DNA from: Bolinopsis microptera
Taxonomy: Eukaryota; Ctenophora; Tentaculata; Lobata; Bolinopsidae
DNA length: 64,000 bases
Assembly (NCBI RefSeq): GCF_026151205.1
Contig: NC_087077.1
Span: forward strand, 5,294,483-5,358,482
Direction of reading: 5' to 3'
Part shown: piece after piece, positions 47,926-56,410 of the stretch
Layout: each line of letters starts with the position of its first letter
How positions within the stretch are numbered: position 1 is the stretch's first letter
Notes under the pieces: model-generated
The model's database searches: none
What the model was told of the DNA's origin: nothing
Seen by the model: only the letters and a program-made list of their open reading frames with translations
Translations under genes and position numbers: made by a program

Positions 47926-48567
47926 TTATTCTTCCCAAAGTTTGGAGTGGTGGCACACCCAGAATGACTTCAAGAATGGCCCCATTATAGGGGCAGGGAT
48001 GAGGTTGTATGAGACTTCTGATAGCTGAATCTCACGTTTGGTGTCCACCTTCTTTCCTCGGTACCCTCGAAGAGCAATAAGAGTTGTTCTCAACATTGCA
48101 AATCTTATCCTTGTTCTCACATGTCTTCCTACATCGAAGTACCTCTCCTTCCTTTTTCTTGCAATGAGGTCTGCTACTCTGTTGACGAACTGCTTACACT
48201 CTTTAGACATTCCTCCAGATGTGAGGAATACAGCCGGGGTGAAGGTAGCCTTCTCCACATTCAACACTCTCTCCAAGTACTCGTCCTTCTTCTCCTTCTC
48301 GTTCTCTTCGTATACTTCTTGAAGAGTTTTTGTCCTGTTTGATAAGCAATTGGGGTGTGAAACCCTTATGTCAAGAAAGGTCTTATCAAATGGAGTCCAA
48401 ACTCCTCTAGCAGATACATCAAGCCGAGCTAGGTCACCTGTTATAGTCTTTGGGTTGAGGCAGTCACCCTCATTTACCTTCTGTAGCTGGGGTTCAACTT
48501 TTACATCATAACATACCTGTAGCGAATAATGACAAGGAAGGAACATCCATTCTGGAGACAATATCAC
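47926..48567 (-). CDS. Transposable-element ORF fragment (LDxSARGVW / FLDIRV / SGGM family)
   Basis: Contains VCYDVKVEPQLQ, ARLDVSARGVW, KTFLDIRVSHPN, FTPAVFLTSGGMSKEC and RTRIRFAMLRTTLIALRGYRG. This block recurs in uncharacterised, transposon-associated proteins of many invertebrates and fish, usually at the C-terminal end of a reverse-transcriptase polyprotein. The spacing of LD and FLDIRV resembles a PD-(D/E)xK nuclease core, but this is only a suggestion. Similarity starts abruptly at 48516, next to CTACAG, which could be a 3' splice site or an insertion edge with the neighbouring LINE. The start ATG of the open frame is probably not real. Likely a partial, dead copy. Confidence 0.55.
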   Translation of the reverse strand: MILSPEWMFLPCHYSLQVCYDVKVEPQLQKVNEGDCLNPKTITGDLARLDVSARGVWTPFDKTFLDIRVSHPNCLSNRTKTLQEVYEENEKEKKDEYLERVLNVEKATFTPAVFLTSGGMSKECKQFVNRVADLIARKRKERYFDVGRHVRTRIRFAMLRTTLIALRGYRGKKVDTKREIQLSEVSYNLIPAPIMGPFLKSFWVCHHSKLWEE

Positions 48568-48581
48568 TCTGTCTCATAAAA

Positions 48582-49466
48582 ATGGACGACCCCGTCACTG
48601 ATTGTACACTGTTATCTGATAGTGAAACAGTAAAATGTGAAAAGGGGACTAAACCAGTGAGCCTTGTGATGGAAGCAAGCACCAATTGCGATGGTGCAGA
48701 ACCGATTCTATCGTACCCCAAAGAACACGATCATATTGAAATTACCCAACGTGCTGATGTGCATGACAAACAGGACACCTCGATTGATCACCCAGAAGAA
48801 GTAGCATCTGATGATACAACCGATGATATTCAAGGATCTGTATTTCGTAATAAGGTGACATCTGTTGATCCTGAAAAAAAGGATTCAACCTCAACCAACA
48901 GTGCTGATCCCTCTGTTACTGAATCAGTGAGTCTCCCTGATAAAGAGGACACTACGATCGACCACCCGGAAAAAGAAGCATCTGAGGATACAACCGATGG
49001 CCCTAAATTGACTAAACTGTTTCTGAGGAAAGAAACATTGGTCCAACTTGCGAACCGCAACTCAAAAAGCAAAATTGTCGATTGGGTGAAGTTATGCCAC
49101 ATGAGGGTGGCGCACACCGCTGAGCTAAATAGGAAGATGGTTCTTGAGCACCTTATAGATGCTTCGCAAGGAAAAGTGAAGCTTCAACCGAGTCTAATCG
49201 AGAAACTTGTCAAAAAACTCAACGATGACGCAGTTTCTGCCGAACTGATGAACATAGGTCTAAAAGTGCCGAAAAATGCAAGAATGCGCAAGGGTGCTCT
49301 CGAGACTTATCTCAATAATGAGTTTAGTACTCTTAACACAAGTGATTACAATGAAACCTGTCATTTGGAAGAGAGTCAAAAAAAATCAAAAAATCCAAAG
49401 CGATCAAGAAACACGGTAAAACCAAAGTATCAGTTGACCCTGATAAAAACACGCAAGCCGGTATGA
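48582..49466 (+). CDS. LINE ORF1a: acidic, Ser/Thr-rich protein with internal repeat, 294 aa
   Basis: No family recognised. Residues about 65-90 and 123-150 carry two copies of an acidic repeat (DTSIDHPEEVASDDTTD and DTTIDHPEKEASEDTTD). Residues 150-250 look helical (LVQLANRNSKSKIVDWVKLC and MVLEHLIDASQGKVKLQP). The C-terminus is strongly basic (KKSKNPKRSRNTVKPKY), plausible for nucleic-acid binding. Its TGA overlaps the ATG of the next ORF (ATGA, 49463-49466), suggesting coupled re-initiation. It may be a second ORF1-type protein unique to this element, or one ORF1 split in two by an old frameshift. The clean overlap favours the first reading. Confidence 0.6.
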   Translation: MDDPVTDCTLLSDSETVKCEKGTKPVSLVMEASTNCDGAEPILSYPKEHDHIEITQRADVHDKQDTSIDHPEEVASDDTTDDIQGSVFRNKVTSVDPEKKDSTSTNSADPSVTESVSLPDKEDTTIDHPEKEASEDTTDGPKLTKLFLRKETLVQLANRNSKSKIVDWVKLCHMRVAHTAELNRKMVLEHLIDASQGKVKLQPSLIEKLVKKLNDDAVSAELMNIGLKVPKNARMRKGALETYLNNEFSTLNTSDYNETCHLEESQKKSKNPKRSRNTVKPKYQLTLIKTRKPV

Positions 49467-51172
49467 CTACAAGAAATGATATGCCGATAGAAACTAACAT
49501 AACTAAAACGGCTGAATCTGTTCTTGAACCCTCTCCGCCAGACCTAATGAACGAAGAGGACAAGAAGGATAGTAAAAATTCCAATGACTCCACCGAGCAA
49601 GATATAGAGACTAACAGTAACAGCAGTTCAAACATACTAGAGAACGCTCCTAAACCGCGAGTTGAGACTGAAAAGAAGAGTAAGAAGAAATCAGAAACGA
49701 AAAATACAAAGAATGAAGCTAACTGTCCAAAAAAAACAGAGACTGTAAAAGCCCCACGTTCTCAAAATGCCCCAGTATTTCCGGGCATGGAACTCATGAA
49801 ACCACTAAAAACCTTGGAAACGAGTTTGTTAAAGATCCAAAATAATGTCTCTTGTCAAGAAGAGCAAATCAGGCTCCTTCAAGAAAAAGATCAAGGCCAC
49901 GTGAAAATCGCTAAAATGAGCGAGTGTCTCTGTCAGGCAGAGTTAACTGAGCTCAGAAGCCAGATGGACACTTTGCTGCAAACTATTGAAGTCCAACAAG
50001 GAACTCTACTGCAGCTGACCGAGATGAAAGATGAAATAAATCTTATGAAAGAGCAAATTGCTGAAATCCCAGAACTTTTGCAAGCTGCGCTCATGGCCAA
50101 AAGGGTCCAGAGAACCATAATAGAGAATGAACACACGTATAGCAAAAGAGCCCACCATGAGACCGCAGATTCATCAGTGGAAATGGCCCTTGGGGTTGTA
50201 ATAAACTCAGATAAAATCGACGTATCAGATCACGTCGAGGTTGTAACAGAGCATGAGTTTATCCCCAACTCTCCACCTAAATCTATACCCGTCATTGCGA
50301 GCAAACATAGTCGGGCAGATTCATTAAATTTCCCCATCAACTATGACCCGGGACCGTACCAGCATGTCAATAAACCTGCATCTACTGAGACTCAAATGCC
50401 AAACCCAGAAGTAACCGATGCCACTATCAAAACGATCCCAATGCCATGTGCAACAACACATGTTCCTGAGATTCCTGTAAGTGAAACAGAAACCTCTGAT
50501 CCACTCATATCAGAGAACAATGTTGGATTGGGTTGGACACTGATTGAAAAGCGCAGAAAAGAGAAAACCCCAACTAATAACAAACGAAAATGTTTAATAG
50601 TGCATGATCATTTTTTCGAAGACTTTGCGAGTTCAAAGTTCACATCAGCTTTCTACATTGATCGACATAAAGTAAAGTCCATCAGTAGTATTATCAGTCG
50701 AGGTGGGCTAATCTCTAAGGCGCGTAATCTAAAATCAGATCTTATTTATATTCACGCTGGACTGGAAGATTTGTATAAAAACAAAACCACCCCAAAAGAC
50801 CTCATTGCAAATTACAAAAAACTTGTATATGATCTATTGGAATCTACATCAGCTAAAGTATGCATTTCGCTGATGATCCCAATACCAGGACTACCGGACA
50901 TAAATGAAGACATATTATACGTTAACAAAGAAGTTTCGAACTTTGTCTCGTACTTAAGAAGGCGAGGAAACTTTGCAGACAGAATATACTGCTCTTGTAA
51001 CGAACGTCTTGGAGGATTCGTTACAAGACTAACCAACTCCCAAAATAGAGACCTCTCTATTAACGAGAACGGAAAGAGGTTACTCTGGTTGAGGCTCAAA
51101 GATTGCTTTTATAGATGCCTTGACCTACCGAACCCTAGCTCACTCTCAAAGGAACGGACTCTAAATGAATAA
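49463..51172 (+). CDS. LINE ORF1b: coiled coil plus degenerate SGNH/esterase-like domain, 569 aa
   Basis: Residues 1-105 are charged and low-complexity with a lysine-rich stretch (70-100). Residues about 110-220 form a heptad-like coiled coil (LLKIQNN...IRLLQEKD...MDTLLQTIEVQQ), as expected for trimerising ORF1 proteins. Residues 375-550 match the layout of the esterase domain of CR1/L2 ORF1: block I CLIVHDHFFED (377-387, GDS replaced by HDH), block III SDLIYIHAGLEDL (425-437, cf. IHVGTNDL), block V RDLSINENGKRLL (cf. DGIHLNxxGxxxL, His replaced by Ile). The catalytic Ser and His are thus missing, suggesting a binding rather than a hydrolytic role. The fold call is by motif order only. The stop TAA overlaps the next ATG in ATGAATAA (51165-51172). 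Confidence 0.7.
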   Translation: MTTRNDMPIETNITKTAESVLEPSPPDLMNEEDKKDSKNSNDSTEQDIETNSNSSSNILENAPKPRVETEKKSKKKSETKNTKNEANCPKKTETVKAPRSQNAPVFPGMELMKPLKTLETSLLKIQNNVSCQEEQIRLLQEKDQGHVKIAKMSECLCQAELTELRSQMDTLLQTIEVQQGTLLQLTEMKDEINLMKEQIAEIPELLQAALMAKRVQRTIIENEHTYSKRAHHETADSSVEMALGVVINSDKIDVSDHVEVVTEHEFIPNSPPKSIPVIASKHSRADSLNFPINYDPGPYQHVNKPASTETQMPNPEVTDATIKTIPMPCATTHVPEIPVSETETSDPLISENNVGLGWTLIEKRRKEKTPTNNKRKCLIVHDHFFEDFASSKFTSAFYIDRHKVKSISSIISRGGLISKARNLKSDLIYIHAGLEDLYKNKTTPKDLIANYKKLVYDLLESTSAKVCISLMIPIPGLPDINEDILYVNKEVSNFVSYLRRRGNFADRIYCSCNERLGGFVTRLTNSQNRDLSINENGKRLLWLRLKDCFYRCLDLPNPSSLSKERTLNE

Positions 51173-54100
51173 AACACACAGATTGCCTCCTGTCGCACAA
51201 AAGGTCACTATGCTCGAAAACCTCCCAATTTTATCATGGAACATCCACGACTCGGTTATGAGCCAAGAAGGGCCAAAAATGGAAGACAGTGACTTTGTCA
51301 ACATCCTGACACAAAGCAGCGTTTTTTGCCTGCAAGAAACCAAACAGGAGTTTTTTCTCCCCAACTATGAGTGCTTCAACAGCACAAGAAAAGGCTCTCG
51401 ATCGGGTGGAATTTGCATTGGGGTACATCGCTCAATTTCAAAACAAGTAAAGCTAGTCAAAACAAATTGCCCTGACTTCCAAGCTATTACTTTCTATCCC
51501 AATGATATGGAAAACAAGTTCACCATCATCAATGTCTACGACTCACCAGAGCAGTCGTCGTACAAGTCAAAACGCAAAGCTGGAGATGGCTCCCCTTACA
51601 TGACAACATTAGAGCACCTCCTTGACTTTAAAGCTCAGAATCCCGATCTTGGCAAGATCTTGCTGGTGGGTGACCTAAATGCCCGTACTGGAAACACAAA
51701 CTTCGACTTTGAAGATGACGACCCTAACTCTGAACCAGATGAAATCCCCTCCAGCCATCCAAAGACTAGCGGGAGAGTAAGCAAGGACCAAGTACTTAAC
51801 TCTAGGGGTAACATACTATTAGATTTCCTCGCTTGTAATCGACTATCGCTGCTAAATGGTAATACACTGGGAGACATCTTTGGGGAATATACCTCTGTCA
51901 ACTACAATGGTGCCAGCGTAGTTGACTATATGGCAGTCACACCTGAATTGTTTGAATCAGTGCTGTCATTCCAAGTGCAGAATCTTAACAAATTTTCTGA
52001 CCACAAGCCGTGCATCTGCAAAATAAAGCACAAACACAACTTGGTTGATGCAGAGGATCTACTAGAAACACTAGAAGACGCACCTAAAAAATACAAATGG
52101 GATAATGAGGACGAGAAACTTCAATTTCAGTTTCATGCGATCCAGAATTCGCCAGAATTTGTTCAGAAAATAACCCGAATCGCGGAAACCCAATGCACAG
52201 ACAGAGAACAAGTTTTGTGTCTTAATGAAGAACTCGTATCTATCTTCCAAGACATTGCCGATGTTATTCTTCCGAAAAAGGGCCCGAAGAACAAGCCAGA
52301 TAGGAAAATAGTGAGCGGAAAAAGAAAAAGGAGACAAAGGATGAAGCCCAAAGCTCCGTGGTTTGATGTAAGTTGTATAAACGGCAAGCGGGAGTTGAAC
52401 AAACTGTCCAAAAGTTACGGCAAAAATCCTACGAATAAAAATCTCAGAGACTCTTACTATGAAAGTCGACGATCATATCGGAAACTCATAAAACTTAAAA
52501 AGTCTGCATTCATAGAGGACCTATGTAGTGACATCGATCGAGGCAAAAATATTAACTGGTCCCGTTTCAAGAGGCTTAAAGATATGAAGACAAATGGAAG
52601 CAAATTGGACGTCTTTGACATGCTTAACTTCAGCAAATTCTTCAAAGAGCTGTATAGTAAACCATCGATCAGCCCAAAGAAAATAAAAGAACTACAAGAC
52701 GAAATGGACAGAGATGCCACCCAGCAAACACTCACAGAAATCCTTGACCAAGACATAAGCTCCGAAGAACTGTTGGCTTGTACTCGAGTGCTCAAGAAAG
52801 GGAAAGCAGTGTCGGAGGATTTAATCCCAAATGAATTTCTCAAACTCTCTGGAAAACATATGCAGTGCGCTATACTGCATCTCTTTAACCTATGTCTATC
52901 ACACAGAGTTTATCCCTGGGGAACATCTGTTGTGACGCCTCTGCACAAAAAAGGCAACATCTACGATCCCAATAACTATAGGGCAATTGCAGTAGCCAGC
53001 AACGTGGGAAAACTGTTTGCAAGTATTCTCCTCCAGAGACTTATAAAATTCCGTGCTGAGACAAACCCTGACACCCCCAATCAACTGGGGTTTTGCAAAA
53101 ACGCGCAAACAGCAGATCATATATTGACACTGTCGACTTGCATAGAAAAATATGTAAAAGCTAACAAAGGCAGATTGTTCTCCTGTTTTGTTGACTACGC
53201 CAAAGCGTTTGATACAGTCTGCCGGGAGGCACTCTTGTACAAACTCTGGAAACTAGGCATCAAAGGAAGATTCTTTGGTTGCATGGAGTTCATGTACACA
53301 AACTCCAAAGCAAAAATCAAGCTCTTGAACAAGCTCTCTGAAAAGATCGATGTTCTTTGCGGGACTGAACAAGGACACCCCATGTCTCCAGAACTCTTCA
53401 AATGCTTCATACACCAACTATCAGAAGACCTTAATTCTATGGAAAATGTCGAAGTACCGTTACTGAAAAGTACTAGAGTAACCCACCTCCTCTGGGCCGA
53501 TGACCTGATTCTGCTGGCTCTCGATCAAGAGAGTCTTCAAAGAATGTTAGAAGTTTTACATACCTACTGTCAAGAGTGGGGGTTATCGGTTAACATATCA
53601 AAAACAGCAATTATGGTGTTTAACCGGGCAGGACGGGTGCTCAAGGACAGTACTAATTTTGTCTACGGGGAAATGACCTTGCCATCAGTGCGTGAGTACA
53701 CATATCTTGGAATTACATTCACACTCACGGGATCTTTAAAACTTGCCCAGATAAAGCTTAGACAAAAAGGGCTCCGGAGCTACTTCTCTCTCAAGAGTAT
53801 GCTTGACCTTCGATACCTCCGGAAGACAACTGTGTTTAAGCTTTTCGACACTCTGATTGTTCCTGTTCTATCCTACGGGTGTCAGATCTGGCTTCCCATG
53901 ACAAATTTCATGTCTATCTTTGCCTCGGGGAGTTATCCGGCTACTCAGGATACAGCAAAAGACCCCCTGGAGAAAGTTCACCTATCATTTATGAAATGGA
54001 CTATGAATGTCAACAAATCGACTTCAAACACCGCTGTGTGGGGTGACACTGGAAGATACCCGCTTGCCATCGAGCTTACGTCCCAAGTCTATAGCTACCT

Positions 54101-54800
54101 CGGGAGGTTGGAGGGACTTGACAAAGAGGGATGCTCTTCTTTAGTAAGGCACGCTTACGCCGAGCAGAGGGATCTGAATCTGTTATGGTTCTCCCGGCTG
54201 GAATCCACCAAGAACACAGTGAAACAACTGACAGGAGGAAGTGATATCTCAAACCCGCTCGAAATCAGCGAGGCTATGAAAACCCTTTTCGTTCAACAAT
54301 GGAACAAAGAGCGAAAACTCAACAGAAAACTAGGATTCTACAACCTCATCAAGGCAAGCTTCGGTTGCGAAACATACCTGTCGATCAACCTACGGCCACA
54401 GCAGACTAGGAGACTTGCGCAACTCAGAACAAGCTCGCATCAATACAACATCGAAACTGGAAGACATGGCATGCATCGACATAAACTTTCGAATAGGGCA
54501 TGCAAACACTGTTCCACTACAGATGCGGAGTCACTCGATCTTCTTCTAGAGCTTCCTTTCCCTGATCCAATCATCGAAGATGAACTTCATGTATTGCGTA
54601 CTTGCCCTCTCTATGAAGATCTCCGCCACTGTTTGTCCCAACAAAGTAAAACATTACTCTTCTCTGACATTGGACAGATCTTCGCACACCCTTCAACCAT
54701 CGGAGACCTAGGAAGGTTCCTTACCAAAGCTCATGAACGAAGATTCCCTAAAGCGTCCTCCAAACAAATTCCTAACATTAACAATATTGCCAAATTATAA
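51165..54800 (+). CDS. LINE ORF2: APE endonuclease and reverse transcriptase, 1211 aa
   Basis: The endonuclease (residues 20-290) keeps its active-site signature: SWN (Asn26), LQET (Glu58), VGDLNAR (Asp170/Asn172), SVVDYM (Asp254) and SDHKP (Asp279/His280). It would nick target DNA to prime reverse transcription. The reverse transcriptase (about 530-880) has KKGKAVSEDLIPNEFLK, TPLHKKG, NYRAIAV, DYAKAFDTV (catalytic Asp677), TEQGHPMSPELF, LLWADDLILL (Asp779/780; W-A-D-D instead of the usual F/Y-A-D-D) and GLSVNISKT. The thumb region has LIVPVLSYGCQIW. The C-terminus has a Cys-His cluster (CKHC...H...C, about 1105-1145). No RNase H motif was seen. All catalytic residues are present and the frame is intact, so it may be active. 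Confidence 0.93.
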   Translation: MNKTHRLPPVAQKVTMLENLPILSWNIHDSVMSQEGPKMEDSDFVNILTQSSVFCLQETKQEFFLPNYECFNSTRKGSRSGGICIGVHRSISKQVKLVKTNCPDFQAITFYPNDMENKFTIINVYDSPEQSSYKSKRKAGDGSPYMTTLEHLLDFKAQNPDLGKILLVGDLNARTGNTNFDFEDDDPNSEPDEIPSSHPKTSGRVSKDQVLNSRGNILLDFLACNRLSLLNGNTLGDIFGEYTSVNYNGASVVDYMAVTPELFESVLSFQVQNLNKFSDHKPCICKIKHKHNLVDAEDLLETLEDAPKKYKWDNEDEKLQFQFHAIQNSPEFVQKITRIAETQCTDREQVLCLNEELVSIFQDIADVILPKKGPKNKPDRKIVSGKRKRRQRMKPKAPWFDVSCINGKRELNKLSKSYGKNPTNKNLRDSYYESRRSYRKLIKLKKSAFIEDLCSDIDRGKNINWSRFKRLKDMKTNGSKLDVFDMLNFSKFFKELYSKPSISPKKIKELQDEMDRDATQQTLTEILDQDISSEELLACTRVLKKGKAVSEDLIPNEFLKLSGKHMQCAILHLFNLCLSHRVYPWGTSVVTPLHKKGNIYDPNNYRAIAVASNVGKLFASILLQRLIKFRAETNPDTPNQLGFCKNAQTADHILTLSTCIEKYVKANKGRLFSCFVDYAKAFDTVCREALLYKLWKLGIKGRFFGCMEFMYTNSKAKIKLLNKLSEKIDVLCGTEQGHPMSPELFKCFIHQLSEDLNSMENVEVPLLKSTRVTHLLWADDLILLALDQESLQRMLEVLHTYCQEWGLSVNISKTAIMVFNRAGRVLKDSTNFVYGEMTLPSVREYTYLGITFTLTGSLKLAQIKLRQKGLRSYFSLKSMLDLRYLRKTTVFKLFDTLIVPVLSYGCQIWLPMTNFMSIFASGSYPATQDTAKDPLEKVHLSFMKWTMNVNKSTSNTAVWGDTGRYPLAIELTSQVYSYLGRLEGLDKEGCSSLVRHAYAEQRDLNLLWFSRLESTKNTVKQLTGGSDISNPLEISEAMKTLFVQQWNKERKLNRKLGFYNLIKASFGCETYLSINLRPQQTRRLAQLRTSSHQYNIETGRHGMHRHKLSNRACKHCSTTDAESLDLLLELPFPDPIIEDELHVLRTCPLYEDLRHCLSQQSKTLLFSDIGQIFAHPSTIGDLGRFLTKAHERRFPKASSKQIPNINNIAKL

Positions 54801-54988
54801 TCTTTGACTCGGAACACTTTCAGAAAAGTTCAGTTAAATTATTAAGTATTTTGAATCTCACTCTTAAGATTTACAGGGTTCATTGTATATATTGTATACT
54901 TTATGACTTTTGGGTAAATTTAATTTTTTATATCTGGTCAGACATTACCATTGTAATTTGACTTTTGAATCGTTTAATCCGTTTAATA

Positions 54989-56017
54989 CCTCACGAAGGA
55001 GATTTGCCATTGTGTCTCTGATGTTGGTGTGGGTCATTATCACGTAGCCCCCTACACATGTCAGATAGCATGGTATAGTTTACATAACAAGTTGAAACAG
55101 TGGTCACATAAAATGATGTGAAATTTTTCAATGATCTGGCTAATATTAAAAACACAAATACCCAAGATGAAGCTCTCCTAAATTTGGCAAGTAAATTCGT
55201 CGTTGTCTTTGGAGTTGGTCCCAGAAATGTAGTATTTCTCGAAGAGGACAAATCTGAGAATATTTTAATCAAAATCACCTAGCCAACCTATATATGTATA
55301 TTGTATATTATATGCATAAACTTTTAGTTAGTTACTATACGTTGGCGGACACATAAAACGCACGTAATCGGGTAGTAGAGGCTCTTACGGGCAAAAAGGC
55401 GTGTTTTCTGCTACGAGTTTAGAGACCTAACCGCTAATTGGACACAATAGTATGATGTCTAAGAATAGGGGTGTTAATCTGGTTTAAAAACCATTGCATC
55501 CATTTAATTTGATTAATAGCCTAATACAAAATAGCGTGATGCACTATTGGGCTGCGCCGCGCATTAAATAATATTTATCGGTAGATCGGCGAGATGCACC
55601 ACTGGGCCACGCAGAGCCCAGTGGTTCAACCAATTTTCCACGCTTCATGCTACCATGATCATTATGAGCCTAACATATTTTTTTCGGTTTTCTGAAATCC
55701 GTACTTATGACTTAGTAGTATTTTGTATCACGTTGTGATCCCCACGGTCGTTTCACTATGGTTCACTTTAGTCCTGACGATACAGGGGGAGCCGTACACT
55801 TCGTGCGCGGCGGGTCATACAACGTATGACAAGAAGTATAAAGTATTGACTTACGTTGCATGCCACTTTTCGAAGCGCGCGCCGCTGATATTTGTGATAC
55901 GTAACATGTATCAAATAAAGTATATAGTACCTACCTCTCGATTTAAAATTTTTAAAGTTTTTTCCTGAAACTATTTTTGTTCTTTGATCATGTTTCATGC
56001 TACTCTGATCATTATGC
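54989..56017. other. Intergenic with repeat fragments
   Basis: Contains a GTGATGCACTATTGGGC...GATCGGCGAGATGC fragment (55540-55605) related to the repeat at 56018-56410, and a CCACTGGGC hairpin at 55602-55628. TTCATGCTAC...TGATCATTATG occurs at 55645 and 55992. Confidence 0.5.
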
Positions 56018-56410
56018 GAGCGTGCTAAATCACTCTACAGTCGATCTTCGAGATTATTCTAAAAGGGCCCCCAACAGTTGAAACCAACTTAATTCAATGT
56101 ATTTTCAGACGCTGATTCCGAATCACCCCGGCCCCAATGACATAGGCAATAGGTTTAAAATTGGATTGACGCTGTCTTGTAGCGCGATGCACTACTGGGT
56201 CGCGCGCGCGCATCCAATAATGCTTCTCGCAACCACGTATGCAGATCGGCGAGATGCGAAGGATTGACATCGTGAATCAAACGCTGTCTGGCTGTCAACC
56301 CATCGAGATCGTTGCTCTGATGATGCGAAGCAATAATGATAGTTTGCGCGTCGAAGCCCCCCAAGGTTAAAATGCTCCCCTGACGAAAAACTGTCTCGAT
56401 CACGTGTTAC
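56018..56410. repeat. Dispersed repeat, long copy
   Basis: Begins GAGCGTGCTAAATCACTCTA and ends with AAATGCTCCCCTGACGA...CTCGATCACGTG. Between them lie GACGCTGATTCCGAATCACC and a GCGATGCACTACTGGG...GATCGGCGAGATGC block, itself related to 55540-55605. A shorter copy is at 60896-61050. Confidence 0.7.

Larger units (their letters stand above)
48582..54988 (+). mobile_element. Non-LTR retrotransposon (LINE, CR1/L2-like group), three open ORFs
   Basis: Consecutive ORFs of 294, 569 and 1211 codons, each overlapping the next by 4-8 bases and none interrupted. They encode an acidic leader protein, a coiled-coil plus esterase-like protein, and an APE endonuclease-reverse transcriptase. All open frames imply a recent insertion. 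The 5' end is unclear: ORF1 starts 15 bases from a minus-strand transposon ORF, so either the 5' UTR is very short or the copy is slightly truncated. The 3' end is set near 54,988, where a CGTTTAAT unit is repeated, resembling the short repeated tails of CR1/L2 elements. No poly(A) tail and no target duplication were identified. Confidence 0.85.

Noticed and set aside
48830..53410. Minus-strand ORFs opposite the LINE
   Set aside because: They are shadows of the intact plus-strand frames and lack conserved motifs.
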